A stretch of 7,751 nt of DNA. It comes from Ignavibacteria bacterium (lineage in GTDB: Bacteria > Bacteroidota > Ignavibacteria > Ignavibacteriales > Melioribacteraceae). How positions within the stretch are numbered: the first letter of the stretch is position 1; each line of letters opens with the position of its first letter. This document shows, piece by piece, positions 1 through 6,582 of this stretch. Where the stretch lies: assembly GCA_027347545.1 (NCBI GenBank), contig DAIEQT010000111.1:1-7751 (forward strand), given 5' to 3'. Position numbers and translations under genes: made by a program. The notes under the pieces are model-generated. The model searched no databases and was not told the origin of the DNA. It worked only from the letters and a program-made list of their open reading frames with translations.

Positions 1-1
1 A

Positions 2-790
2 AAAGATAAAAAGTACGACGAAGCTATTCCCTTGTTCCTTGAGGTATTCAAAAACAATAAAGATGCTTTACTTGGTAAATATGCGCTTAGCAAAATAGAA
101 GAATGCTATACACAAGCCGGAAAGAAGGATTATCTTGATTATTCAAAGAGAGAAATAAAACCGCTACTAAAGGAAGGTAGTGAAACATATGTTGTTGCGC
201 TTGAATTAGAAACACACCAAATGGTAAATATTGGGTTACACAAGGAGGCAGTTAATAATCTGGAAACAATATTGAAAAAGTATAATCTAAACGGTGAAAT
301 AGAAAAGAATACGCTTTTCACGTTAGGTGCATTTCACAATATGTTCTTTGGAGACAAAACTAATTCCGATAAATACTTTGAAGAATTAAAGCAAAAATAT
401 CCAAATGATGATTTGGTAAACCAGATTGAAATAGTAAAAGGACTCGGATTAGCTGCAAACAGCTCGGTTCAAGGTGGAGATGTTGTATTACCTTTTGAAG
501 ATTCGGCACCGGTTACAAAAACAACAGTTACTGAAGACGCAATTACAAACTATCCTAATCCGTTCAACCCAACAACTAAGATTAGCTTTACCTTGAAAGA
601 GGGTGGAAAAGTTAGTTTGAAAGTTTATGATGTGTTAGGTAAAGAAGTAGCAAATCTTGCAGATGGAGTATTAGAAGCTGGAAGACATGAAGCAACATTT
701 TCTGGGAGTAACTTAGCGAGCGGGATTTACTTTTACCGATTGGTAACTCCAAATGCTACTATTACGAAGAAGATGGTGTTAACAAAGTAA
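2..790 (+). CDS. C-terminal part of a TPR-like protein with a T9SS type A sorting domain (5' end outside window)
   Basis: The reading frame is open from base 2 to a TAA at 788-790, giving 262 residues with no convincing start, so the gene begins upstream; the TTG at 32 is an internal Leu. The first ~150 residues are helical and TPR-like (KKYDEAIPLFLEVFKNN; later KYFEELKQKYPNDDLV), which suggests a scaffold or protein-interaction region. A short low-complexity linker (about residues 155-180) leads to a C-terminal T9SS domain of about 80 residues: NYPNPFNPTTKISF, then KVYDVLGKEV, GIYFYRL and final KKMVLTK. In this family the domain directs a Sec-exported protein through the type IX secretion system, after which it is cleaved or used for surface attachment, so the protein is probably cell-surface or released. 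Its main function lies in the missing N-terminal part. The T9SS call is secure and the TPR call moderate. A terminator follows directly. Confidence 0.88.
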   Translation, partial: KDKKYDEAIPLFLEVFKNNKDALLGKYALSKIEECYTQAGKKDYLDYSKREIKPLLKEGSETYVVALELETHQMVNIGLHKEAVNNLETILKKYNLNGEIEKNTLFTLGAFHNMFFGDKTNSDKYFEELKQKYPNDDLVNQIEIVKGLGLAANSSVQGGDVVLPFEDSAPVTKTTVTEDAITNYPNPFNPTTKISFTLKEGGKVSLKVYDVLGKEVANLADGVLEAGRHEATFSGSNLASGIYFYRLVTPNATITKKMVLTK

Positions 791-817
791 TTAGTATTGA
801 GTACTTAGTAGTTGGTC

Positions 818-849
818 AAAATTCCGGTTTGAATGAGCCGGGGTTTTTT
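818..849 (+). terminator. Intrinsic terminator after the T9SS-tagged gene
   Basis: The arms CCGGTT and AGCCGG (one G-U pair) enclose a 6-base loop. The A-run AAAATT before the stem can also pair with the GGTTTT after it, and six T follow at 844-849. It lies 27 bases after the stop codon and separates this gene from the next one. Confidence 0.8.
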
Positions 850-979
850 ATTAAGAAAATTTCGATTGCTTCCTTTATTAGCACAATGAAAAAGAAATTG
901 CCTTCACACTAATTCCAGACCTCGAAGTCGAAGATGATGAGAAGGAATTCTGAAAAAAATCTATCCACGTTAAATTCAC

Positions 980-1009
980 TTGACGCAATCCAATAAAAAA
1001 ATTACTTTT
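980..1009 (+). promoter_or_regulatory. Candidate promoter for the small secreted protein gene
   Basis: TTGACG at 980-985 is followed after 17 bases by TACTTT (1003-1008), which fits a housekeeping -35/-10 pair with a weak -10. The same bases also approach the Bacteroidota pattern: TTG at 980, then 20 bases, then TACTTTTC against TAnnTTTG with only the last base differing. The implied transcript would start near 1015 and leave a leader of about 45 bases. The element lies between a terminator and a gene, where a promoter is needed. No experimental support. Confidence 0.4.
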
Positions 1010-1058
1010 CCAGCGCTTTTCTGAGGAATCGTTAATCTATAAAAACCAGGAGTTAAGC

Positions 1059-1574
1059 ATGAAGAGAAATATCCTTCTGCTATCAGTTGTATTTAGTGGT
1101 CTTGTAATTTTGAACGTAGAAACAAAGGCACAATCTACATTTGCATGCAAAGTTGATGGTGATGATTTTTCCGGTAAGGTTGCTGATGCAGTGCAAGTAA
1201 ATATGGGTAAAGAAAATTTCATCCAGATACGTACTCAAAATGAAAACAAAGGTATGCACTTATATATAAAGCTTACAAAGCTAAATGCGGGACTTCCGCT
1301 AACGCTTAAGTATGTACCGCAAAGTGCGGAAAACCAAGCCGCACCGGATGCGGAAGTTATTTGGGTACCGGATCCTGAACAACCACAATGGAATACAATT
1401 GAAGGCGAATTAGTCGTTACGTCATTTGATCCGGCGAGCAAAACAATAGCCGGTAATTTTAATTTTGTTGTCGAAAAAGCCGAATATGGTTCTAAGACGA
1501 AGAAAACTCTGGAGGTTGAAGAGGGCAAATTCCAGATAGCTCAATACAAAATTGAAGAGCCGGTAAAAAAATAG
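1059..1574 (+). CDS. Small secreted protein of unknown function
   Basis: The 171-residue product has a clear Sec signal peptide: MKRN, a hydrophobic stretch to about residue 20, and a likely cut at TKA|QS near residues 24-25. There is no lipobox cysteine, so it should be soluble in the periplasm or outside the cell. The mature part begins FACKVDGDDFSG and ends with a strand-rich segment, KTIAGNFNFVVEK...LEVEEGKFQI. An opening VDG..F and a closing G.F.F....G....V..G.F pattern recur in small Bacteroidota secreted beta-proteins (DUF6252-like); I make that link from the pattern only. One Cys remains in the mature chain. AGGAG at 1048-1052 sits 6 bases before the ATG. With its own candidate promoter and a strong terminator, it looks monocistronic. 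No enzymatic motif is visible, so function is unknown. Confidence 0.85.
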   Translation: MKRNILLLSVVFSGLVILNVETKAQSTFACKVDGDDFSGKVADAVQVNMGKENFIQIRTQNENKGMHLYIKLTKLNAGLPLTLKYVPQSAENQAAPDAEVIWVPDPEQPQWNTIEGELVVTSFDPASKTIAGNFNFVVEKAEYGSKTKKTLEVEEGKFQIAQYKIEEPVKK

Positions 1575-1595
1575 TTTAATAATACTTGTTCAATC

Positions 1596-1633
1596 AATCC
1601 GTACAGCACTATTTTGCTGTGCGGATTTTTTTT
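1596..1633 (+). terminator. Strong intrinsic terminator after the small secreted protein gene
   Basis: A 12-bp stem pairs ATCCGTACAGCA (1597-1608) with TGCTGTGCGGAT (1615-1626) with one G-U pair and a 6-base loop, then eight T at 1626-1633. It begins 22 bases after the stop codon and isolates this gene from the hydrolases downstream. Confidence 0.9.
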
Positions 1634-1674
1634 GTTCGGCACTTAATAACAGAAAGAAGCCTAATTATAATAGT

Positions 1675-1678
1675 GGAG
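1675..1678 (+). promoter_or_regulatory. Ribosome binding site deciding the start of the first hydrolase
   Basis: GGAG lies 5 bases before the ATG at 1684. The in-frame TTG at 1681 is only 2 bases from GGAG, too close to be used, so ATG 1684 is chosen. Confidence 0.65.
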
Positions 1679-1683
1679 CTTTG

Positions 1684-2526
1684 ATGAAAAGTAGAATTCT
1701 TTTTTGGGCAGTTGTAATTATTTTTTCTGTATCAACACTTAAAGCTGCCGGCGGAAAAGTAAAATCCTCCGACGGTATTGAAATTGCATATTCTGTTTCC
1801 GGTAAAGGAGAGCCAACACTTATTTTTGTTCATGGCTGGGGCTGGGATCAATCGCTTTGGAAAAAACAAGTTGCAAAGTTTTCTGCCAGGTATAAAGTTG
1901 TAACATTAGACCTTGCCGGTCATGGTGAATCGGGAAAGAAAAGAAAAAGTTATACTGTAAAAGCCTTTGCCGATGATGTTGTGTCTGTAGTAAATAAGTT
2001 GAAGCTCAACAAAGTAATTCTTGTAGGTCATTCTATGGGTGGAATAATAAATCTAGAAGTTTACCGGCAGATCAAAGATAAAGTTGTTGGAATTATTGGT
2101 GCTGATACATATCAGCTGTTCCAAAAAGGAGAGAACCCAAAGAGTGCCGAAGATTATCTAACAACTTTTAAGGAAAATTATTTAGGAAGTGTGCGCGAGT
2201 ATGTTAGAACTTTGTTCCTAGAATCTGCCGATACAGCCTTTGTAGAAAACATGGTTAAAAAAATGCAAAAACTTTCGCCCGAAATTGGAATGGACATCTT
2301 TAGAAATATTTATCAATATAATTCTTTGAAAGCTGTTACTGAACTTCAGCCAAGAATTATTTCGCTTAACGGACAAAAGTTTAAAGTGAAAGAAGCGGAG
2401 AACGTTAAGGTTTTACCTAGTTTTACCTCAAAGAAAATTCTCGGAACGGGGCATTTCCTAATGATTGAAAACCCGGAACGGTTTGATGAGCTTCTGCAAC
2501 AAACTATAGATGAATTAACAAGGTAG
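1684..2526 (+). CDS. Secreted alpha/beta hydrolase (first of a tandem pair)
   Basis: The 280-residue product is an alpha/beta-hydrolase-fold enzyme, probably an esterase or lipase-like hydrolase. It starts with a signal peptide (MKSRILFWAVVIIFSVSTLKA, cut near residues 21-22), so it acts in the periplasm or outside. Visible family marks: the oxyanion HGW (50-52), LDLAGHGESG (75-84), nucleophile elbow GHSMGG with Ser117, and catalytic His257 in GTGHFLMIENP. The usual acid after strand 7 is absent: the aligned residue is Gln231 (SLNGQK), where the downstream paralogue has Asp. Asp141 in GADTY, 24 residues after Ser117, could be the acid, as in lipases and dehalogenases that carry it after strand 6. 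About 60% identical to the next gene over the first ~120 mature residues, counted by eye without gaps. A terminator follows, so it may be transcribed separately. Substrate unknown. Confidence 0.9.
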   Translation: MKSRILFWAVVIIFSVSTLKAAGGKVKSSDGIEIAYSVSGKGEPTLIFVHGWGWDQSLWKKQVAKFSARYKVVTLDLAGHGESGKKRKSYTVKAFADDVVSVVNKLKLNKVILVGHSMGGIINLEVYRQIKDKVVGIIGADTYQLFQKGENPKSAEDYLTTFKENYLGSVREYVRTLFLESADTAFVENMVKKMQKLSPEIGMDIFRNIYQYNSLKAVTELQPRIISLNGQKFKVKEAENVKVLPSFTSKKILGTGHFLMIENPERFDELLQQTIDELTR

Positions 2527-2533
2527 TAAATAT

Positions 2534-2562
2534 AAGAGGGTCGCTAAGCGGCTCTTTTTTTT
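2534..2562 (+). terminator. Probable weak intrinsic terminator between the two hydrolase genes
   Basis: AGAG, a two-base GG bulge and TCGC pair with GCGG and CTCT around a 3-base loop, followed by eight T at 2555-2562. It starts 7 bases after the stop. The bulge and tight loop make it weaker than the other two terminators, so partial read-through into the next gene is plausible. Confidence 0.55.
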
Positions 2563-2636
2563 ACCCCACATGAATTTTTAGTTTAGAAAATGATTATGCC
2601 TTCAGCTAATTTAACATCTATAAAAAGAGGTACGCG

Positions 2637-3503
2637 ATGAAACTTCGAATTGCAATAATTATTTTTTTACCCGTCTTTCTTTTTGCACCAACTACAGATG
2701 CCTCAGTTAACCCGAAAGTAAAATCATCCGATGGAACTGAAATTGTTTATACAGCTACCGGAAGCGCGGAACCGGCATTGGTTTTTGTTCACGGCTGGAG
2801 CTGCGATAAGTCATACTGGAAAACACAAGTAGAAAAGTTTTCTTCAGAATACAAAGTGGTAACAATTGATTTAGCCGGGCATGGTGAATCCGGCACTGAG
2901 CGTAAAGATTATAGTGTGCAATTGTTCGGAAGCGATGTAGCCGCAGTTGTTAACGATTTGAAATTGTCTAAAGTTATTTTGATTGGTCACTCGATGGGCG
3001 GATCGGTTATCCTTGAAGCGGCTAAACTACTGGATAAAAAAGTAATTGGCTTAATTGGTGTTGATACATATCAAAGTTTTACTGATGATTGGTCGGCTGA
3101 ACAAAAAGAAAAGTTTCTTGAACCCTTCACAAAAGATTTCAAATCAACTACGGTTGAGTTCGTTAAACAAATGTTTCCCAAAGGAGCCGATTCTGTTCTT
3201 GTAAAAAAAGTTGCTGATGATATGTCTTCCGCACCGCCGGCTGTAGCAATTAGCGCGATGAGAAATTTATTCTTTTACGATTCGCTTCCCACTTTATCCA
3301 AGTTGGAACTGCCGATAATCTCCATCAACTGTGATATGTATCCGCTATCTCTTGAAGAAAACAGAAAACATGTAAAATCATTTTCTTTTAAGCACATGAG
3401 CGGCGTTGGTCATTTTCTGGCTTTAGAAAAACCGGATGAGTTTAATAAACTCTTAAGAGAAGCAGTCCTTGAGATTATTAATGATAACGGAGTGAAAAAA
3501 TGA
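2637..3503 (+). CDS. Secreted alpha/beta hydrolase (second of the pair), coupled to the GH127 gene
   Basis: This 288-residue paralogue of the preceding gene has a signal peptide (MKLRIAIIIFLPVFLFAPTTDA, cut near residue 22) and a matching hydrolase core: HGW (52-54), IDLAGHGESG (77-86), GHSMGG with Ser119, and His259 in GVGHFLALEKP. It has two possible acids: Asp143 in GVDTY, 24 residues after the Ser, and Asp233 in SINCDMY at the classical position after strand 7. An ester hydrolase of the periplasm is the safest call; the substrate cannot be read from sequence. GAGG at 2627-2630 lies 6 bases before the ATG. Its TGA overlaps the ATG of the GH127 gene (ATGA, 3500-3503), which predicts translational coupling and suggests a shared substrate, for example a de-acylation step before glycosidic cleavage. 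The C-terminal half is much less like its neighbour than the N-terminal half, consistent with a changed cap and substrate pocket. Confidence 0.9.
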   Translation: MKLRIAIIIFLPVFLFAPTTDASVNPKVKSSDGTEIVYTATGSAEPALVFVHGWSCDKSYWKTQVEKFSSEYKVVTIDLAGHGESGTERKDYSVQLFGSDVAAVVNDLKLSKVILIGHSMGGSVILEAAKLLDKKVIGLIGVDTYQSFTDDWSAEQKEKFLEPFTKDFKSTTVEFVKQMFPKGADSVLVKKVADDMSSAPPAVAISAMRNLFFYDSLPTLSKLELPIISINCDMYPLSLEENRKHVKSFSFKHMSGVGHFLALEKPDEFNKLLREAVLEIINDNGVKK

Positions 3504-5902
3504 AACGAGTTATTCTTCCCATTCTTCTTCTCGTAGTTTCTGTTTACGCGCAAATGAAAAAAGATTATCCAATCCAGCCGGTTCCGTTTACTAAAGTTCA
3601 TGTTACGGAAGGTTTTTGGTTTGATAGAATGGAAACTAACCGGACTGTAACAATTCCATATTCGATTAAGCTATTAGAAGAAACCGGGCGGATGAAAAAT
3701 TTTGAAATTGCCGCTAAAAGAGCCGCCGGAGATTTTTGCTCTGCTTACTATTTTGATGATTCCGATGTGTATAAAGTGATTGAAGCGGCTTCTTATTCTT
3801 TGATGCTAAAACCGGACGTAGAGTTAAGTGCTAAACTCGATAAGATGATAGAAGTAATTGGCGCTGCACAAGAACAAGACGGCTACTTGTACACAGCAAG
3901 AACTATGGGAACGAAAAAATTTGCAAAAGTAATGGGCGATAAACGCTGGCTGAATGAAGAAGGAAGCCATGAACTTTATAATGTTGGTCATATGTATGAA
4001 GCCGCGGTTGCTCATTATCTGGCAACCGGTAAAAAGAATTTTTTAGACATTGCGTTAAAAAGCGCAGAACTAGTTAGCTCTGTCTTTGGCCCTGGTAACT
4101 TACAATTGCCAACCGGGCATCAAGAAATTGAAATTGGGTTAGTTAAATTATACCGCTTAACCGGCGAAGAAGAATATCTGAAACTATCTAAATTCTTTTT
4201 AGATATGCGCGGTAAGTTTGTTAATGGAAGAAAATCTTGGGGCGAATACAACCAAGATCATAAACCGGTTGTACAGCAAGATGAAGCTGTGGGTCACGCA
4301 GTACGCGCAGCTTACATGTACAGCGGAATGGCAGACGTTGCCGCATTAACCGGTGATAAAAGTTACATTAACGCGTTAGATAAAATTTGGAACAACGTTG
4401 TTAGCAAGAAAATTTATTTAACCGGTGGAATTGGCGCTACCGGTTCATGGGAAGGTTTTGGACCTAATTACGAATTGCCAAACGCGAGCGCATACAACGA
4501 AACATGTGCATCTATCGCAAATGTTTTATGGAATCACAGAATGTTTTTGCAAAAAGGTGATGCAAAGTATTTAGACATTCTGGAACGCACACTTTACAAC
4601 GCGTTGCTTTCCGGTATTGGAATGAGCGGCGATTTATTTTTCTATCCAAACGTGCTGGAGTCTTTCGGCACACACGAACGCTCAAAATGGTTTAGCTGCG
4701 CATGCTGTCCGCCAAACGTAGCCCGCTTAATTGCTTCTATTGGTAACTATGTTTATGCATCTAAGGAAAACCAGATTTACGCAAATCTTTACACCAGTAA
4801 CAAATCGGAAATTGCACTCAAAAATGGCTTAGTAACACTTCAGCAAGAAACAAATTATCCTTGGAGCGGAAGCGTTAAAATTACTGTAACACCGCAAAGT
4901 GAAGAGCAAAATTTTGTTCTTAAACTTCGCACTCCGGGTTGGGCGCAAAATAAAGCAATGCCGAGCCATCTTTATACTTATGCCGATTATCCCAAAGAAA
5001 AAGTATTTCTAACTGTAAATGGAAAGCTCACTCCTCTTAATATTGATAAGGGATTTGCTTCTATCAAAAGAAAATGGAAAGCAAACGATGTAGTTGAATT
5101 AACTCTGCCGATGGAAATTAGAAGAATTGCCGCAAATGAAAAAGTTGAAGCAGATAAAGGAAGACTTGCTATTCAACGCGGACCCCTTGTTTATGCCGCA
5201 GAGTGGAAAGATAACAAAGATGGTTTTGTAAGAAACATTCTCTTGCCGGAATCAAGCAGCCTCTTAACAAAGTTTGAGGAAGGGTTACTAAACGGAGTTC
5301 AGACAATTAGTGGTAAAGCGTTTGGATATAAAGTTGATGACAAAAACAATCTTGTTAAAACAGAACAAGATTTTGTTGCAATTCCATATTATTCTTGGGC
5401 GCACAGAGGCAAAGGGGAAATGAGCGTTTGGATTGCAAAAGAAGAAAACGCTGTCCGTCCTTTGGCTGGTAAATCTCTTTTAACCGATGCAAAGATTACG
5501 GTATCGCACGGCAAGAATCCCGAGATGATTAAAGACCAAATGCAGCCTAAAAATTCGAACGATCATTCTCTTCCTTATTTTCATTGGTGGCCGAGCAAAG
5601 GTGAAAAAGAATGGATCCAAATTGATTTTGATAAACCAACAGAAGTTTCCAGTGTAATGGCTTATTGGTTTGATGACACAGGCGAAGGTGAGTGCCGCGT
5701 GCCGGAATCATGGAAAGTTTTTTACATGGAAGAAACGGGAAAGTGGCGTGCTGTTTATCCAACTATTGAAAAACCGTATGGTGTAGCTAAAAACAAATAC
5801 AACGACGTAGAATTTGAAACAGTAAAAACATCGGGAATAAAAATTGAGATCCAATCGCAAAAAGATTTTGCGGGCGGGGTACACGAAATCATATTGAAAT
5901 AA
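3500..5902 (+). CDS. GH127 (DUF1680) beta-L-arabinofuranosidase-type glycoside hydrolase with C-terminal discoidin-like domain
   Basis: The 800-residue product has a signal peptide (MKRVILPILLLVVSVYA|Q), so it is periplasmic or exported, and lacks a T9SS tag. The GH127 domain starts at about residue 30 (VHVTEGFW, ETGRMKNF) and carries HELYNVGH (157-164), GHAVRAAYMYSGM (from 265) and the active site. Glu318 (SWEGFG) matches the acid/base Glu322 of Bifidobacterium HypBA1. Glu334 and Cys336 (NETC) with Cys402 and Cys403 (CACCPPN) match its zinc ligands Glu338, Cys340, Cys417 and Cys418, Cys417 being the nucleophile. Spacing from acid/base to first zinc ligand is 16 residues in both. Beta-sandwich sequence follows (about 430-650), then residues ~659-800 resemble an F5/8 type C (discoidin) domain: WIQIDFDKP, SWKVFYMEETGKW, and a closing GGVHEI. 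GH127 members cut beta-L-arabinofuranosides, but some relatives take other sugars of rhamnogalacturonan II, so the substrate is provisional. Start overlaps the hydrolase stop. Confidence 0.92.
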   Translation: MKRVILPILLLVVSVYAQMKKDYPIQPVPFTKVHVTEGFWFDRMETNRTVTIPYSIKLLEETGRMKNFEIAAKRAAGDFCSAYYFDDSDVYKVIEAASYSLMLKPDVELSAKLDKMIEVIGAAQEQDGYLYTARTMGTKKFAKVMGDKRWLNEEGSHELYNVGHMYEAAVAHYLATGKKNFLDIALKSAELVSSVFGPGNLQLPTGHQEIEIGLVKLYRLTGEEEYLKLSKFFLDMRGKFVNGRKSWGEYNQDHKPVVQQDEAVGHAVRAAYMYSGMADVAALTGDKSYINALDKIWNNVVSKKIYLTGGIGATGSWEGFGPNYELPNASAYNETCASIANVLWNHRMFLQKGDAKYLDILERTLYNALLSGIGMSGDLFFYPNVLESFGTHERSKWFSCACCPPNVARLIASIGNYVYASKENQIYANLYTSNKSEIALKNGLVTLQQETNYPWSGSVKITVTPQSEEQNFVLKLRTPGWAQNKAMPSHLYTYADYPKEKVFLTVNGKLTPLNIDKGFASIKRKWKANDVVELTLPMEIRRIAANEKVEADKGRLAIQRGPLVYAAEWKDNKDGFVRNILLPESSSLLTKFEEGLLNGVQTISGKAFGYKVDDKNNLVKTEQDFVAIPYYSWAHRGKGEMSVWIAKEENAVRPLAGKSLLTDAKITVSHGKNPEMIKDQMQPKNSNDHSLPYFHWWPSKGEKEWIQIDFDKPTEVSSVMAYWFDDTGEGECRVPESWKVFYMEETGKWRAVYPTIEKPYGVAKNKYNDVEFETVKTSGIKIEIQSQKDFAGGVHEIILK

Positions 5903-5927
5903 TAAACTAAATGAGAATGGAGGAACT

Positions 5928-6434
5928 ATGGGTATTGTAAAATCAATTAATGATTTTTCTGCCGCTTGGAAGTATGAAAGCGGGTCAACAATCAAAATGT
6001 TTGGTAATCTTACTAACGAATCATTAAATCAAAAAGTTACTGCAGAGGGGCGTTCGCTTGGTTTTATAGCGTGGCATATTACAATAACAATCAGCGAAAT
6101 GATGTCTAAAGCCGGTTTGTCTTTCGAAGGTTTTGAAGAAAACGCACCGGTACCGGCAGATGTGGAAATAATTAAGAATGAATATGAAAAGCTTTCCGCA
6201 AAAATGTTATTTCAGGTTGAAAAATCATGGAATGATGGAATGTTAAATGATGATTTGAATATGTATGGACAGGTTTGGAAGCGTGGCGATGTGCTTGGGA
6301 GCTTACTGGCTCATCAAACACATCACCGCGGACAAATGACGGTTTTAATGCGTCAAGCCGGCTTGAAAGTCCCGGGTGTTTATGGTCCTTCAAAAGAGGA
6401 ATGGGCAGCTTATGGTATGGAGCCAATGCCGTAA
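5928..6434 (+). CDS. DinB/YfiT-like four-helix metal-binding protein
   Basis: The 168-residue product has no signal peptide and should be cytoplasmic. It fits the DinB-like superfamily in length and motifs: a first conserved His50 in FIAWHITITI and the C-terminal HQTHHRGQMTVLMRQAGL with His129 and His133, which together form the usual three-His metal site. The end, GVYGPSKEEW, is also typical. Characterised relatives include bacillithiol- or mycothiol-dependent transferases and hydrolases, but most members are of unknown function, and the DinB name comes from DNA-damage induction in Bacillus rather than a known activity. GGAGGA at 5919-5924 is a strong ribosome binding site 3 bases before the ATG. 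The gap of 25 bases after the GH127 stop, without a terminator, suggests one transcript. A role in glycan use is not supported by the sequence itself. Confidence 0.88.
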   Translation: MGIVKSINDFSAAWKYESGSTIKMFGNLTNESLNQKVTAEGRSLGFIAWHITITISEMMSKAGLSFEGFEENAPVPADVEIIKNEYEKLSAKMLFQVEKSWNDGMLNDDLNMYGQVWKRGDVLGSLLAHQTHHRGQMTVLMRQAGLKVPGVYGPSKEEWAAYGMEPMP

Positions 6435-6483
6435 TAATTCATTATTGTAGTTTTGCCGAAAGTTCACAAAAGTTCGGGTTGAA

Positions 6484-6528
6484 GGCTAAGAGAGAAAGGG
6501 TGCTGCACTTATTCTTTCTCTTCCAGCC
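6484..6528. other. Long imperfect hairpin in the intergenic region
   Basis: GGCT (6484-6487) pairs with AGCC (6525-6528), two A-C mismatches follow, and GAGAGAAAG (6490-6498) pairs with CTTTCTCTT (6514-6522) with one G-U. The 15-base loop holds a small GTGCTGCAC inverted repeat. No T-run follows on either strand, so it is not a standard intrinsic terminator. It lies 50 bases after the DinB-like stop and 55 bases before the lipoprotein ATG, and could be an mRNA-stability or processing element. The rest of 6435-6582 holds a short CCGAA/TTCGG inverted repeat (6456-6477) and no clear promoter. Confidence 0.5.
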
Positions 6529-6569
6529 AAACCATTTGTACTGCAAGCAAATATTCGGCTTTGTCTTTT

Positions 6570-6573
6570 GAGG
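6570..6573 (+). promoter_or_regulatory. Ribosome binding site deciding the lipoprotein start
   Basis: GAGG lies 9 bases before the ATG at 6583. An in-frame TTG at 6568 overlaps this site and so cannot be the start it serves. Confidence 0.55.
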
Positions 6574-6582
6574 TCTTTAAGT

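Noticed and set aside
882..953. Short acidic open frame (ending DLEVEDDEKEF) in the first intergenic region
   Set aside because: Only about 23 codons, with a stop just before it, no start codon and no ribosome binding site; too little to call a gene remnant.
1235..1528. A 97-residue - strand open frame opposite the small secreted protein gene
   Set aside because: Shadow of the coding frame: no ribosome binding site, Ser/Phe-rich composition typical of antisense reading, and no recognisable domain.
1666..1671. Perfect TATAAT just before the first hydrolase gene
   Set aside because: No -35 at proper distance, and a transcript would start inside the ribosome binding site; probably an AT-rich leader.
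3500..5902. Frequent ACCGG/CCGGT hexamers through the GH127 gene
   Set aside because: They arise mainly from Thr-Gly and Pro-Val codon pairs in frame with no regular spacing, so they are not a repeat or site array.
5708..5995. A 95-residue - strand open frame across the GH127/DinB-like junction
   Set aside because: It is antisense to two convincing genes and has a Phe/Ser-rich antisense composition.
6275..6571. A 98-residue + strand open frame overlapping the end of the DinB-like gene
   Set aside because: It overlaps a well-supported gene in another frame, has no family likeness, and its end only runs through the intergenic hairpin.
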